A stretch of DNA of 64,000 bases from Candidatus Neomarinimicrobiota bacterium. Lineage in GTDB: Bacteria; Fidelibacterota; JAANXI01. The notes beneath the pieces are model-generated. The model was given only the letters and a program-made list of their open reading frames with translations. It made no database searches and was not told the DNA's origin. Position numbers and translations under genes: made by a program. This document shows, piece by piece, positions 53,360-62,387 of this stretch. How positions within the stretch are numbered: the stretch's first letter is position 1; each line of letters begins with the position of its first letter. The stretch covers positions 28,332 to 92,331 of the forward strand of contig JAIPJS010000003.1 in NCBI GenBank assembly GCA_021734025.1, in the 5' to 3' direction.

Positions 53360-53941
53360 GTGACTCTGGAACGAACCATCCACATTGACCAAATCGGTCC
53401 CGTCCGATTTGAACGGAGCAAGCGAGCGCAGAGACTGAACATCTCCCTGCGGCCGTTTGCCGGAATCCGGGTAGCTGTTCCTCCAGGGGTACCGCTTCAC
53501 ACAGCGAGGAAGTTTGTCCTATCCAAACAGCGGTGGTTGGCGCGTCGGACGGATCAGATGCGGGAGACGGAAGCACAACATCAGTGGATGGTGGACGCCT
53601 TACGGGATTTGGAACCATCCAGTGTGAAAAAAGAGCTTCGGCAGCGCCTTGATGACCTGTCACAGCGGCATATGCTTCCCTATAATGCTATGACACTTCG
53701 CCATCAAAAAACCCGATGGGGGAGCTGCTCTTCACAGAACAATATCAGCCTGAACATCCAGCTAGTGCTTTTGCCTGATGAATTTTGTGACTATGTGTTG
53801 ACCCATGAGCTGGTACACACCGAGGTAAAAAACCACGGGACCAAATTCTGGGAGCATCTCGGTAAAATTATTGACCACCCGAAAAGAGTCGATAGCCAGC
53901 TCAGGCAATATCCCATTATCCCGAGGGAAATTATTGGTTAA
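53360..53941 (+). CDS. YgjP-like (SprT/WLM-related) zinc metallopeptidase
   Basis: 193 aa. Contains RAQRLNISLRPFAGIRVAVP at the start, the strand TRWGSCSSQNNISLN and the metal site THELVHTEVKNHGTKFWEHL with HExxH. This matches the YgjP/DUF45 family of predicted metal-dependent hydrolases. The start at GTGACTCTGG lacks a strong site. It is 42 bp after the HAD-like gene and in the same direction. Confidence 0.88.
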   Translation: MTLERTIHIDQIGPVRFERSKRAQRLNISLRPFAGIRVAVPPGVPLHTARKFVLSKQRWLARRTDQMRETEAQHQWMVDALRDLEPSSVKKELRQRLDDLSQRHMLPYNAMTLRHQKTRWGSCSSQNNISLNIQLVLLPDEFCDYVLTHELVHTEVKNHGTKFWEHLGKIIDHPKRVDSQLRQYPIIPREIIG

Positions 53942-54017
53942 CAAAGTTTAGTGTTCCAATCCTGCTGTTCCTATTTTACCGGGCAGTGCTTAATCTATGA
54001 CTGGAAGATGTGATTTC

Positions 54018-54740
54018 ATGGATAAACTGTTTACATATTTGGGACGGAAAGCTGGCCGAACCTACGTAAAAGGCAAATGGATATTCCAATCCGTTTTCGG
54101 CTCAGAAGAAGAGGGAGTGGCAGCGGAGAACGATCTCGGGAAGGCGCTTGCCAAAGATTTGGAATCACAGGAAGCGCTTATCCGGGACTCCACGCTCGAA
54201 GGGGAGGTAAATGGTATAGGGAAGGAGCTGACGGCATGCGTCACTGCGCCAGACCGAACATTTCGGTTTCGGATTACTGAATCCAAAGAGGTGAATGCTT
54301 TTGCCCTGCCGGGCGGATTCATTTATTTCACCAGCGGACTACTGGAATTGCCAGGCATCTCGAATCATGAAGTGGCCTTTGTGATGGGCCACGAGGTTGG
54401 CCATGTCATTCGTGGGCATCCCTTTGATAAGCTGCTGGCGAACACATCCATGGGATTTTTGAAAAAGATTATGGGAGCCACAACACCGGCGGGTGGATTA
54501 ACGCAAAAAGCCATCGGGGCGCTGCTTCGAAGTGACTATTCGCAAGAGCAGGAGCTGGAAGCGGACTGGTTTGCCGTCAGACTGATGGCTGCCGCCGGGT
54601 ATGATGTGCAGGCGGCAATTGATATGCTGCACCGATTCCAGGCTCTTAGAGGAGAATCGGGGACCGCTCTTTCGTATTTTGCCAGCCATCCATCGCCGGA
54701 TGAACGGGTCCGACATCTTTCGCATCGCCTGGGGAAATAG
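54018..54740 (+). CDS. M48 family zinc metallopeptidase
   Basis: About 240 aa from the ATG beginning MDKLFTYLG; an ATG seven codons upstream is an alternative. Zinc motif HEVGHVIRGH with downstream ligand in EQELEADWFAVRLM; FALPGGFIYFTSGLL precedes it, as in M48C peptidases (BepA/LoiP type). No cleavable signal is evident, unlike the periplasmic relatives, so location is uncertain. The protein may process or clear damaged proteins. The small CPXCG gene follows after 2 bp. Confidence 0.9.
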   Translation: MDKLFTYLGRKAGRTYVKGKWIFQSVFGSEEEGVAAENDLGKALAKDLESQEALIRDSTLEGEVNGIGKELTACVTAPDRTFRFRITESKEVNAFALPGGFIYFTSGLLELPGISNHEVAFVMGHEVGHVIRGHPFDKLLANTSMGFLKKIMGATTPAGGLTQKAIGALLRSDYSQEQELEADWFAVRLMAAAGYDVQAAIDMLHRFQALRGESGTALSYFASHPSPDERVRHLSHRLGK

Positions 54741-54742
54741 GA

Positions 54743-54925
54743 ATGGAAGAGTATGTGGAAATAATGTGTCCGTACTGCGGGGAGTCTAATGAATTGTTTA
54801 TAGACTATTCCGGCGGGAAACGCCAAACATATTATGAGGATTGCCGAATCTGTTGCCAGCCCTGGCAGGTTGATGTTACCATTTTAAATGAAACACCATC
54901 TGTCAGAATTCGTCGTGCAGAGTAA
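54743..54925 (+). CDS. CPXCG motif cysteine-rich protein
   Basis: 60 aa. Two cysteine pairs CPYC and CRICC bracket a short acidic middle (ELFIDYSGGKRQTYYEDC), as in the CPXCG small zinc-ribbon family (Cys_rich_CPXG). Function is unknown. It follows the M48 gene almost directly, with GGGGAAATAGGA as ribosome binding site, and is followed by a terminator. Confidence 0.85.
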   Translation: MEEYVEIMCPYCGESNELFIDYSGGKRQTYYEDCRICCQPWQVDVTILNETPSVRIRRAE

Positions 54926-54934
54926 AGGCCGGTT

Positions 54935-55006
54935 AAGTTAAAGCACGAAAGAAACCCCGCTTTCCCCTGATTGACCGGGGATTCCGTGATAATTTAACTT
55001 TTTTTT
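54935..55006 (+). terminator. Intrinsic terminator after the metallopeptidase/CPXCG run
   Basis: AAGTTAAA pairs with TTTAACTT, CACG with CGTG, and an inner CCCCG with CGGGG; eight T follow the stem. This closes the transcript that begins upstream with the HAD-like or peptidase genes. Confidence 0.75.
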
Positions 55007-55103
55007 GAGATTGTTCTTTTCTATAATACTGCTCAGCATGATTTGTCAAATTTTATGGTGTTATAATTTGCATTCAACCTGTATTGGACAATCGAGTTAA
55101 CGA

Positions 55104-56048
55104 ATGACCAACTATAATCGGATAGCCACATCACTGTTGATTTTTCTGGTGGCACTCATGAGTACAATCGCTGCCCAGGAATCCCAAACTTCCCAAAAAT
55201 TACTAACGGCTGGGATGGCTTGGGTGGAAGCCTCTAACCTCAATGTACGCGCCGAACCATCCCTAAATGCCAATGCCATTGGTTCATTCTCCGAAGGAAC
55301 CGTGGTGGATGTCCTCAGGACGCAGGGCAACTGGGCTCGGGTACGATCCCGGGGGACGGAAGGATGGGTTGCACAGGATTACCTGAACATGGGACAGACG
55401 GCCTGGGTAAATGTCTCTATTCTGAATCTGCGTGAAAGTCCCGATTCTAATGCTGACGTCGTGTTTAAACTGGTATACAACCAACGGGTTATAGTGCTGA
55501 ACAGACAGGAGGGATGGGCATTTGTTGTCACGGATGAATATGACGGCTGGGTTGCCGAACAGTATCTTCGGACGGAATATGCAGCCTGGATTTCAGCCGC
55601 AGTCCTGAACATGCGGACTAACTCATCGCTGGACGCAGAAGTCGTGGCCCAGCTAGAACAAGGGCAAAAGGTCGACGTCTTAGATGAAAACTCCGAATGG
55701 GCAAGGGTCGCCGCAGGTAATGACACCGGCTGGGTTTACAAAACCTACCTGAGTACTGAACCCGTGGCGGATGCCAGCGTGGAGCTGGAGCGCCGGAGAG
55801 AGTACCTGGAGACCAATCCCGATCTGCCGAATGTTATTAAGTCCGCCATTCAAAGTGGTTCGTTCCGCATCGGGATGAACAAAGAACAGGTACTTGCAAG
55901 TCTGGGGAAACCCGACCGGGTTGAAAAAGGGCGGGACGTGGATTCCAGCGAAAAATGGATCTATAAAAATAACGGTACGATTACCACACTGAATTTCAGC
56001 AGCGATTATCTTTCATCCTGGAGCCGGGACATCCCGACTGAAAATTAA
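55104..56048 (+). CDS. Secreted protein with three SH3b domains and a SmpA/BamE-like tail
   Basis: 314 aa. Signal peptide SLLIFLVALMSTIAAQ; three bacterial SH3 repeats, each with LNVRAEPSLNANAIGSF-, LNLRESPDSNADVVFKL- and LNMRTNSSLDAEVVAQL-type openings and a W-x-x-D/Y-L end (GWVAQDYL, GWVAEQYL, GWVYKTYL). Residues 250-314 (FRIGMNKEQVLASLGKPDRV, EKWIYKNNGTITTLNF) match the SmpA/OmlA/BamE-type fold. SH3b domains typically bind peptidoglycan; the tail occurs in outer-membrane assembly lipoproteins. This arrangement suggests an envelope-associated role. Confidence 0.85.
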   Translation: MTNYNRIATSLLIFLVALMSTIAAQESQTSQKLLTAGMAWVEASNLNVRAEPSLNANAIGSFSEGTVVDVLRTQGNWARVRSRGTEGWVAQDYLNMGQTAWVNVSILNLRESPDSNADVVFKLVYNQRVIVLNRQEGWAFVVTDEYDGWVAEQYLRTEYAAWISAAVLNMRTNSSLDAEVVAQLEQGQKVDVLDENSEWARVAAGNDTGWVYKTYLSTEPVADASVELERRREYLETNPDLPNVIKSAIQSGSFRIGMNKEQVLASLGKPDRVEKGRDVDSSEKWIYKNNGTITTLNFSSDYLSSWSRDIPTEN

Positions 56049-56206
56049 CTTCTGTCTTTTGTACCATCTGATATCACAATCTATTTTTTTCCGGAATTCC
56101 CACTAATCAGAGATATTATTGCACCGGTATATCGATCGCTGATCTCTATTTTATCGAAATTTCAGTTGATGTCGCTTGCGATGGCCATCCACAGATCAAC
56201 GATTAT

Positions 56207-57559
56207 CTATACGTAAATTGAACTTTCCCGGCCGGCCTCCAGCTCCTCGACCATCGCGGTGTGCTCTTCCTGGGTGAGGGGATATTGGGATACAATCCAT
56301 ACGGCTACAGCCAGGAGGAACATCGGAATAAATGAAACGCCAATTCGTATGGCCGTAAGCGCGGAGTCTGGTTGCTCTGCATTCGCCACATATCCGGAAT
56401 AGGCCAGGATATTTCCAAGGAAAAAGAGGCCAACTCCGGTGGCGACCTTGCGCATAAAGGTGAGTATGCCAAAATAGATACCCTCTCGCCGTTCACCGGT
56501 AATTAGTTCGTCAACTTCCACTACGTCTGCGGCAAGGGCCATCGGGATCACGTGAATGGCGGCAACACCAACTCCACTTAATATGGCCACGGTAAACAGT
56601 GGTCCGGGAGATTTCGATGGAATGAAAAAGAGCAAAACGAGGTTGGACATCCAGAAGGCGATGGCGATAATATAAGTCATCGGCTTGCCGAACGTGTTCG
56701 AGAGCCAGAGAATCAATGGTATGCAGAGTGCCGAAGAGATAAACAATGCGCCGAGGATAGCGGGAAACATCGGTTTGAGTTGTGCCACATAGGTCACATA
56801 ATATTCCATGGATGCAGCGACTACATCAAGCACCATCCAACTGAATAAAAACACCAGAGCAGCGATTCGAAACGCGACATTTTTCCAGAGCGTAGAAACC
56901 GTCTCCCGGAACGAACGAATCCGGTTTGGAGCGGCTTTGAATTTTTCCCGGGTGGTAAACGCGGTTACCATCATTGGAATAAAAATGAGGGCAGAGAAGG
57001 TCAGCCCCATAAGCATATAACCGGTGAGGCGATCCGGCTGGCTGTCTTTGACCAGAGGCGGGAGCGCCGCAGCCACTAGCCCAAACAGTATAGAGAAAAC
57101 CATACGGTAACTGAAAAGGCTGGTCCGCTCGTCGTAATCCTGTGTCAGCTCTGCCGAGAGCGCATTGTACGGGACAATGACAACGGTCAGGGCCGTACTG
57201 TGGAGGAGAAAGATGGCTGTGTAATAAATAAACTCCAGACCGCCAGTGATAAATGCCGGTTTTATCCAAAGAAGAATGAACGTGATGGCGTACGGTAATG
57301 CGCCCCACATCATATACAAGCGCCTTCTCCCGAAATTACTGGCAGTCCGGTCGCTGATGATGCCCATAGCGGGATCGGTAATGGCGTCCCAGACTTTGCC
57401 GAACAGCAGCACGTATCCCGCCAGCCGCGGATCGATGCCCACTACATCGGTCAGGTAAAAAAGAAAAAAGAAACTGACGATCGTGAACCCGGTCGTTTGA
57501 GAGATGTCGCCGATGCCGTAACCGAGTTTTTTCCAAATTGTAAGCTTCCTATGCCCCAT
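56207..57559 (-). CDS. GPH-family sugar:cation symporter (MFS, MelB-like)
   Basis: 450 aa, twelve membrane helices. LGYGIGDISQTTGFTI and DPAMGIISDRTASNFGRRR at the start are hallmarks of GPH (glycoside-pentoside-hexuronide) transporters, as is PYNALSAELTQDYDERTSL. It should import an oligosaccharide or glycoside with sodium or protons; the substrate is unknown, though the window's glycosidases make a hemicellulose product plausible. It starts 6 bp after the GNAT-like gene ends, in the same direction. Confidence 0.92.
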   Translation of the reverse strand: MGHRKLTIWKKLGYGIGDISQTTGFTIVSFFFLFYLTDVVGIDPRLAGYVLLFGKVWDAITDPAMGIISDRTASNFGRRRLYMMWGALPYAITFILLWIKPAFITGGLEFIYYTAIFLLHSTALTVVIVPYNALSAELTQDYDERTSLFSYRMVFSILFGLVAAALPPLVKDSQPDRLTGYMLMGLTFSALIFIPMMVTAFTTREKFKAAPNRIRSFRETVSTLWKNVAFRIAALVFLFSWMVLDVVAASMEYYVTYVAQLKPMFPAILGALFISSALCIPLILWLSNTFGKPMTYIIAIAFWMSNLVLLFFIPSKSPGPLFTVAILSGVGVAAIHVIPMALAADVVEVDELITGERREGIYFGILTFMRKVATGVGLFFLGNILAYSGYVANAEQPDSALTAIRIGVSFIPMFLLAVAVWIVSQYPLTQEEHTAMVEELEAGRESSIYV

Positions 57560-57565
57560 ATAACC

Positions 57566-58717
57566 CTAATTTCCGTCGAAAAGTTTTTGAAAAGTGCTGT
57601 GCCTCCGGTACACCACCCCGCCGACCGCTTCAATGCTGCGTTGCATCAGCCAGTTCTCTTCGCCGGTCCAGGCGGCGAGTACTTCGGTGAACCGTGGATG
57701 CTGATCCCGGAAATGGCGGATACCCTTTACAAACATACCTGCTTCAAGGCCGAGACGTCGGTACTTTTTAATAGTACCGTATGCCAGTACCCGGAGCCGG
57801 TCAATTTTCCGCTTATGCCAGAGAAAGCGTGGGAGCGTAAGCAGGTTCAGTTTCCCGTTCAGATACCGCAAAGCCTGGTTGATATCGGGGATTGTCAGGA
57901 CGAAGGAAGCGGGTTCGCCGTTTACGAACGCCAGCCAGGCACCTTCGGGAAGGAGAATGGGCTTGAGCTCCTGAATCATCTGCTGTACGGTCTCTTTGGT
58001 CAGCGGGGTAAAGGTGTCGAAAAAGTTATCGATATCCATCTCCTGCCAGGCTGTGTTATAAATGTGGCGGATGGTCTCCGCTTCGGATTCCAGCCGATTC
58101 GTATTTATCATCCGGATTTCGATATTCGTCCGTCCTAATACTCGCCCGGCTATTTTGACCAGGCGCTCCGGCAGCGGCTTCTCCAGGCCGATGACATATG
58201 AGAGCTGCCCGTGCCGCTTGGTGAAACCGTACCGTCTCAGCAGATCCACGTAATACGAAGGATTGTAGTTCATGCCGTACGCCGGGACGGTTTCGAAATT
58301 TTCGATGAGTAACCCCCACCAGCGATCAGTTTCACCAAAGTTGATGGGGCCGCGCATGCCATCTAAATCTCTTGCCTGTAACCATCCTGCGACAGCATCG
58401 AACAGGGCGGAGGCAACAGAATCATCGTCGATAGATTCAAAAAAACCAAAGCCGCCCAGAGATGGCTTTTGCTGGTAATCTTTGGCACGGTTGACCATAC
58501 CGGCGATGCGTCCGACCGGCTCATCATCCAGGAATGCAACGTACCGCACGGTCTCGCCCTTCTGGTAGAAGGCATTTTTCTCAGAGTCGAAAACCGACTC
58601 TATATCGCTGTGGAGCGGCTGGACCCAGGAATCGTCTCCGGCATAAATCTTCCGGGGAAGAGTGTAAAACACCTGGTTCATTTGTTTGGTTTCAACCTTC
58701 CTGATTTCCAGGGACAT
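57566..58717 (-). CDS. GNAT-fold acyltransferase-like protein
   Basis: 383 aa, cytoplasmic. N-terminal VRYVAFLDDEPVGRIAGMVN resembles a GNAT strand-helix unit, and a second acyltransferase-like half (WLAFVNGEPASFVLTI; YRRLGLEAGMFVKGI) holds the possible acetyl-CoA loop R-R-x-G-L-x-A. RGPINFGETDRWWGLLIENF is conserved in a family of uncharacterised bacterial proteins of this length. Substrate unknown. It starts the two-gene minus-strand run with the GPH transporter. Confidence 0.75.
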   Translation of the reverse strand: MSLEIRKVETKQMNQVFYTLPRKIYAGDDSWVQPLHSDIESVFDSEKNAFYQKGETVRYVAFLDDEPVGRIAGMVNRAKDYQQKPSLGGFGFFESIDDDSVASALFDAVAGWLQARDLDGMRGPINFGETDRWWGLLIENFETVPAYGMNYNPSYYVDLLRRYGFTKRHGQLSYVIGLEKPLPERLVKIAGRVLGRTNIEIRMINTNRLESEAETIRHIYNTAWQEMDIDNFFDTFTPLTKETVQQMIQELKPILLPEGAWLAFVNGEPASFVLTIPDINQALRYLNGKLNLLTLPRFLWHKRKIDRLRVLAYGTIKKYRRLGLEAGMFVKGIRHFRDQHPRFTEVLAAWTGEENWLMQRSIEAVGGVVYRRHSTFQKLFDGN

Positions 58718-58863
58718 AGGCTTACCCGGTTGAAGTAAATTTTTAAGTAAGAATGGAAATTCTTAATTTGAATGGATTAAAATTTCGGCTCTAAGAAAAG
58801 GATGTGCAAGGAAAGAATGGCTTGCAACTACGTTAGCGCCTTGGGATGAGATTCCGAACCTGA

Positions 58864-58886
58864 ACCCCGCAACCTAGTTGCGGGGT
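58864..58886. repeat. Perfect 10-bp inverted repeat after corA
   Basis: ACCCCGCAAC-CTA-GTTGCGGGGT lies 23 bp past the corA stop on the minus strand. It has no T-run. It may be a stability hairpin or weak terminator. Confidence 0.5.
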
Positions 58887-58908
58887 GATACACTACGAAG
58901 AATGCAGA

Positions 58909-59982
58909 TCAGAACCACTTCTTCTTTTTGAAGTAAAACACCATACCTGCCCCGATGATTATCATAAATCCCCAAACGGTGGGGTAGCCCCATTTCCACT
59001 GGAGTTCCGGCATGTAGTTGAAGTTCATTCCGTAAATGCCGGCAATAAACGTCAGCGGAATAAAAATTGTCGCGATGATGGTGAGTACCTTCATCACGTC
59101 GTTCATACGGTTACTCAGTGTGGAGAGGTAGAGATCAAGCAGGCTGGAGAGCATATCACGATAGGACTCAATGGTGTCCATCACCTGGATGGTGTGATCG
59201 TAGACATCTCTGAGATACACCAGGGTTTTCTTCTGAAACAGGGAAGATTCTCCGCGATTAATCTGGGCGATGACCTCCCGAAGCGGCCAGACTGATTTCC
59301 GAAATAATATCATCTCCCGCTTGAGCCCGTGGATGGATTCCAGATCCTCCTGTTCCGATTCCTCCATCAGTTCTCCCTCGATATCGACGATAGTTTCGCC
59401 AATGCCTTCCAGCGCAACGAAATAGTGATCCACAATGGCGTCGATCAGGGCATATGCCAGATAATCGGCCCCGAGACTACGGATCTGTCGCTTGGAGTTT
59501 CGCAACCGTTCTCTGACTGGATCAAACACGTCGCCGGGCTTCTCCTGGAAGGTGATGAGAAAATCACCCCCAAGTATCATGCTGAACTGTTCATCTTCTA
59601 TCTTTATGTCATTTTCATCGGTGGTCAGCATACGAAGGACGATGTAGACATAATCATCGTAATCCTCAACCTTGGGCCGCTGACGGGTACTAAGGATATC
59701 CTCAAGCACCAGAGGATGGATGTCATATTGCTCACCCAGTGTCTCTAACATGTCAACCTCATGGAGCCCATCGATGTTAATCCAGGTGACCGATCCGGTA
59801 TCTTTATACGGGGCGCATTCGTTGATATCTTCTATGGTGCGTTCGGCGAGACCCTGTCCGTCATAATCGATAACAGTGATTTGCACATCTTCCGTTCGCC
59901 GTTCGCCGGAATGGACCAAGGTGCCTGGAGCGGTACCAGGCTGTTTTGCGCGACCAAATTTCGGTAATCTGGGTTTAAGCAT
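58909..59982 (-). CDS. corA: CorA family magnesium/cobalt channel
   Basis: 357 aa. A long cytoplasmic N-terminal domain (VTWINIDGLHEVDMLETLG, HPLVLEDILSTRQRPKVEDY) is followed by two membrane helices at the C-terminus with the selectivity signature YGMNFNYMPELQW between them (IIATIFIPLTFIAGIYGMN). CorA pentamers import Mg2+ under control of internal magnesium. Sequence is complete. No riboswitch-like leader was recognised; the 190 bp upstream contain short GGTATAA-type repeats. Confidence 0.95.
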   Translation of the reverse strand: MLKPRLPKFGRAKQPGTAPGTLVHSGERRTEDVQITVIDYDGQGLAERTIEDINECAPYKDTGSVTWINIDGLHEVDMLETLGEQYDIHPLVLEDILSTRQRPKVEDYDDYVYIVLRMLTTDENDIKIEDEQFSMILGGDFLITFQEKPGDVFDPVRERLRNSKRQIRSLGADYLAYALIDAIVDHYFVALEGIGETIVDIEGELMEESEQEDLESIHGLKREMILFRKSVWPLREVIAQINRGESSLFQKKTLVYLRDVYDHTIQVMDTIESYRDMLSSLLDLYLSTLSNRMNDVMKVLTIIATIFIPLTFIAGIYGMNFNYMPELQWKWGYPTVWGFMIIIGAGMVFYFKKKKWF

Positions 59983-60060
59983 ATCGGAGACTCCTGTCTG
60001 GATTCATTTTCCTTAATAATACGAAATAATTTATTGGAGTGAAATCGGGAAGAGAAAAGC

Positions 60061-60092
60061 AGGTATAAGGGTATAGGGTATAAGGTATGAGG
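60061..60092 (+). repeat. Short tandem heptamer repeat
   Basis: GGTATAA, GGGTATA, GGGTATA and AGGTATG follow one another in the gap before corA. The complementary pattern TATACCC-TTATACC-TTTATCC appears near 15,659, so the motif is dispersed. Confidence 0.6.
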
Positions 60093-60172
60093 AAAAGCCG
60101 CCGATACCGATCGCTTTACGTGACGGTGGGAACCGTGGACAATTCCACTTTAATACACGAACACTATCCTAA

Positions 60173-60865
60173 CTACTCATATACCTCCGCCAGATCTTCC
60201 AATCCTTCAACATCGGTCAGGTAAATATCCCGCTTTTTCACCGCGATGAGCCCCTCGCGTTTTAAATTGTTTAACTCGGTGGTGGTCGTCTCCCTGGTGG
60301 AGCCGATTAGATTCGCAATCTCCAGGTGCGTCAGAGGAACATCGAGCAGCAGTCCCTCAGGTTTTTCCACACCATATTTTTCTGCAAGATTTAACAGCAG
60401 GTGAGCGAGTCGTCCGGGAACGCTGCGAAATACCATATCTTCCAGCCGGCTTTCGATTTCCCGGCGGCGTTTACCGATCTCTTTGGTCAACTTTAGTGAC
60501 AGCTCCGGCTGGTTTTTCAGCATATCTTCAAAATCCCGCCGGTAGACGGTACAAACCAGGGCATCGTCCAGCGCTTCTGCCATGGTTGAGCGGGTTTTGC
60601 TGTCACTGTACAGAGCGCTTTCCCCAAAAATTTCACCCGGTTCCAGAATCACCATGGTCATCTCCTTGCCATCCTCGGAAAGTCGGGAGACCTTGACCCG
60701 CCCTTCTTTCAGAAGATAGACCTTGTCACTGCGATCGCCAGGAAGATAGACTAATTCTTTTTTCTTAAGAAACTTGTGAATGGCAAATTTTTCCACCTTC
60801 TGCAGCTGGGGTTCTTTCAAGTCCTGGAAAATATCGATCTGTTTGAGGTACCACATCTTGTCCAT
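60173..60865 (-). CDS. Crp/Fnr family transcriptional regulator
   Basis: 230 aa from the ATG with GGAG eight bases upstream; in-frame codons before it include no site. An N-terminal cyclic-nucleotide-type beta-roll (VYLLKEGRVKVSRL, GEIFGESALYS) is followed by a long dimer helix and a C-terminal winged helix (LTHLEIANLIGSTRETTTTELNNL). There is no cysteine cluster, so it is not an FNR-type iron-sulfur sensor; the ligand is not clear. Transcribed singly; divergent from the epimerase gene. Confidence 0.92.
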   Translation of the reverse strand: MDKMWYLKQIDIFQDLKEPQLQKVEKFAIHKFLKKKELVYLPGDRSDKVYLLKEGRVKVSRLSEDGKEMTMVILEPGEIFGESALYSDSKTRSTMAEALDDALVCTVYRRDFEDMLKNQPELSLKLTKEIGKRRREIESRLEDMVFRSVPGRLAHLLLNLAEKYGVEKPEGLLLDVPLTHLEIANLIGSTRETTTTELNNLKREGLIAVKKRDIYLTDVEGLEDLAEVYE

Positions 60866-61089
60866 AACGGAACTCCGATAAATCATGGGCAGTTGAAAAC
60901 AATGAAGCATAAAAGTATAGCTTCCCTGGTCAATCTGCAATACGGGATACTACCCCATATATTCATTGGAAAAAATGTAAGTCGCTTTACATAAAGGCCA
61001 AATAAATTGACGTATTATCTGACTACATGAGGAAATCCCTGAATAATTCATTGCTTCAACTGATCCAACACTGTTTCAACCTATAAAGC

Positions 61090-61881
61090 ATGTACACTTT
61101 TTCCTATCCGGCAGAAGACAGTACGGCATATCCGGCGGTATCCGCTAAAGAAATGACTAAGATCGATCGGGCGATGTTTGATGTATCGCAGGTATCGATT
61201 TACCAGATGATGGAGCGGGCGGGGGAGGCTGTCGCAGAAATTGCTGAAAACTATACCTCTGAAGACCATCCGAAGGTAGCCGTCCTTGTCGGAAAGGGGA
61301 ACAACGGCGGGGGCGCATTATCGGCTGCCCGCCAGCTGGCAAACCGTGGTGCAGAATTACAGGTTATACTCACGACGCCGGTACAGGAAATTGGGGAGGT
61401 ACCGGCAACTCAACTCCATATCCTGCAATCTCTGCATCCCGGAACGCCAGTGCATGATATGAGCAAGGTGCATGCAGATAATCTGCCGCCCATGCCCAAG
61501 TGTGACATCATCATCGACGGGCTGCTGGGATATAACATCCGGGGAGTCCCCCGGGAGCCGATTTCGACACTGATTACAATCGCGAATAATGCGGAAGTCC
61601 CAACCATCAGCGTTGATATGCCCAGCGGATTACATCCCGATACCGGCGAACCGGCATTTCCGACAATACTGGCATGCGCCACGGTGACCTTGGCATTACC
61701 CAAGCAGGGATTCCGGAAACCGGCGGCAACTTCATATCTCGGTGAATTGTATCTTGCCGATATCGGGATCCCGCCGTCGCTTATTGAAAAAAATATTTCT
61801 GTCCACAATTTTCCCCAGCGACTACCGTCAATTATGTATTTAGTGAATAAGCATTCGGGTTCATTTTCCCCTGATAATTAA
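61090..61881 (+). CDS. nnrE: NAD(P)H-hydrate epimerase (YjeF N-domain only)
   Basis: 263 aa. VSAKEMTKIDRAMFDVSQVSI starts the YjeF_N Rossmann fold; VAVLVGKGNNGGGALSAARQL and IIDGLLGYNIRG mark the nucleotide site, and SVDMPSGLHPDTG the active-site stretch. It interconverts R and S forms of NAD(P)HX, the hydrated cofactor. The C-terminal dehydratase domain (NnrD) that is often fused is absent, and no such gene lies in the window. The start lacks a strong site; no closer ATG fits. Confidence 0.92.
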   Translation: MYTFSYPAEDSTAYPAVSAKEMTKIDRAMFDVSQVSIYQMMERAGEAVAEIAENYTSEDHPKVAVLVGKGNNGGGALSAARQLANRGAELQVILTTPVQEIGEVPATQLHILQSLHPGTPVHDMSKVHADNLPPMPKCDIIIDGLLGYNIRGVPREPISTLITIANNAEVPTISVDMPSGLHPDTGEPAFPTILACATVTLALPKQGFRKPAATSYLGELYLADIGIPPSLIEKNISVHNFPQRLPSIMYLVNKHSGSFSPDN

Positions 61882-61925
61882 CGAAGCCGGCATCCAACAA
61901 AACATTAGACCTGTTCTTATTTATT

Positions 61926-62279
61926 ATGAGTTTTCTTTTATTGACTGTGGGTGGGAATACCCAGGTGATTGATGATTCGCCTTTCAGGGGCATGCTTCCG
62001 AAGGATGCGATACAGGCTATACCAGAGCCGGAATATGTGTGCGGAAAAGCTCGGAATTTTCGGACACAAAAGAACCACGACAGGGCAGGGCCATTCTCAA
62101 TTTAAAAAGTAAATTCGCATATGATCGTAACTGATGATAGCACTTCGATAAACCTGATTTCCGGCAACTCAGAATCTCTACCACTTGATCTGCAAAGATT
62201 TAACGTAACTCAGGCATACTTGGATGGCTGGCACAATTTCTATCCTGAAACCAAGATTATCCGTCCGGAATCCGAATAG
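61926..62279 (+). pseudogene. Remnant of a DUF3179 domain protein
   Basis: A single frame with one internal TAA (62,103). The first part reads MSFLLLTVGG with PFRGMLPKDAIQAIPEPEYV, resembling the opening of DUF3179 proteins (x-P-K/R-D-A/G-I-x-A-I-x-x-P-x-F/Y-V). The end reads RFNVTQAYLDGWHNFYPETK, resembling the family's closing AYW-x-GW-x-x-FYP-x-T motif. The some 200 residues between are missing, so an internal deletion plus a stop is likely. Too short to work; family assignment is by motif likeness only. Confidence 0.55.
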
Positions 62280-62387
62280 ATCTATTTCATCTGTTTTCTG
62301 GGAATCGTATTATATTTTAACCATAGTATGGTGATTACCTGATTAAGGCAGTCCGGAATTTTACACAAAGAGATAGGGATCGGTTGC

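Noticed and set aside
57497..58138. 213-codon plus-strand frame opposite the GNAT-like and GPH genes
   Set aside because: Antisense shadow spanning two real minus-strand genes; no domain.
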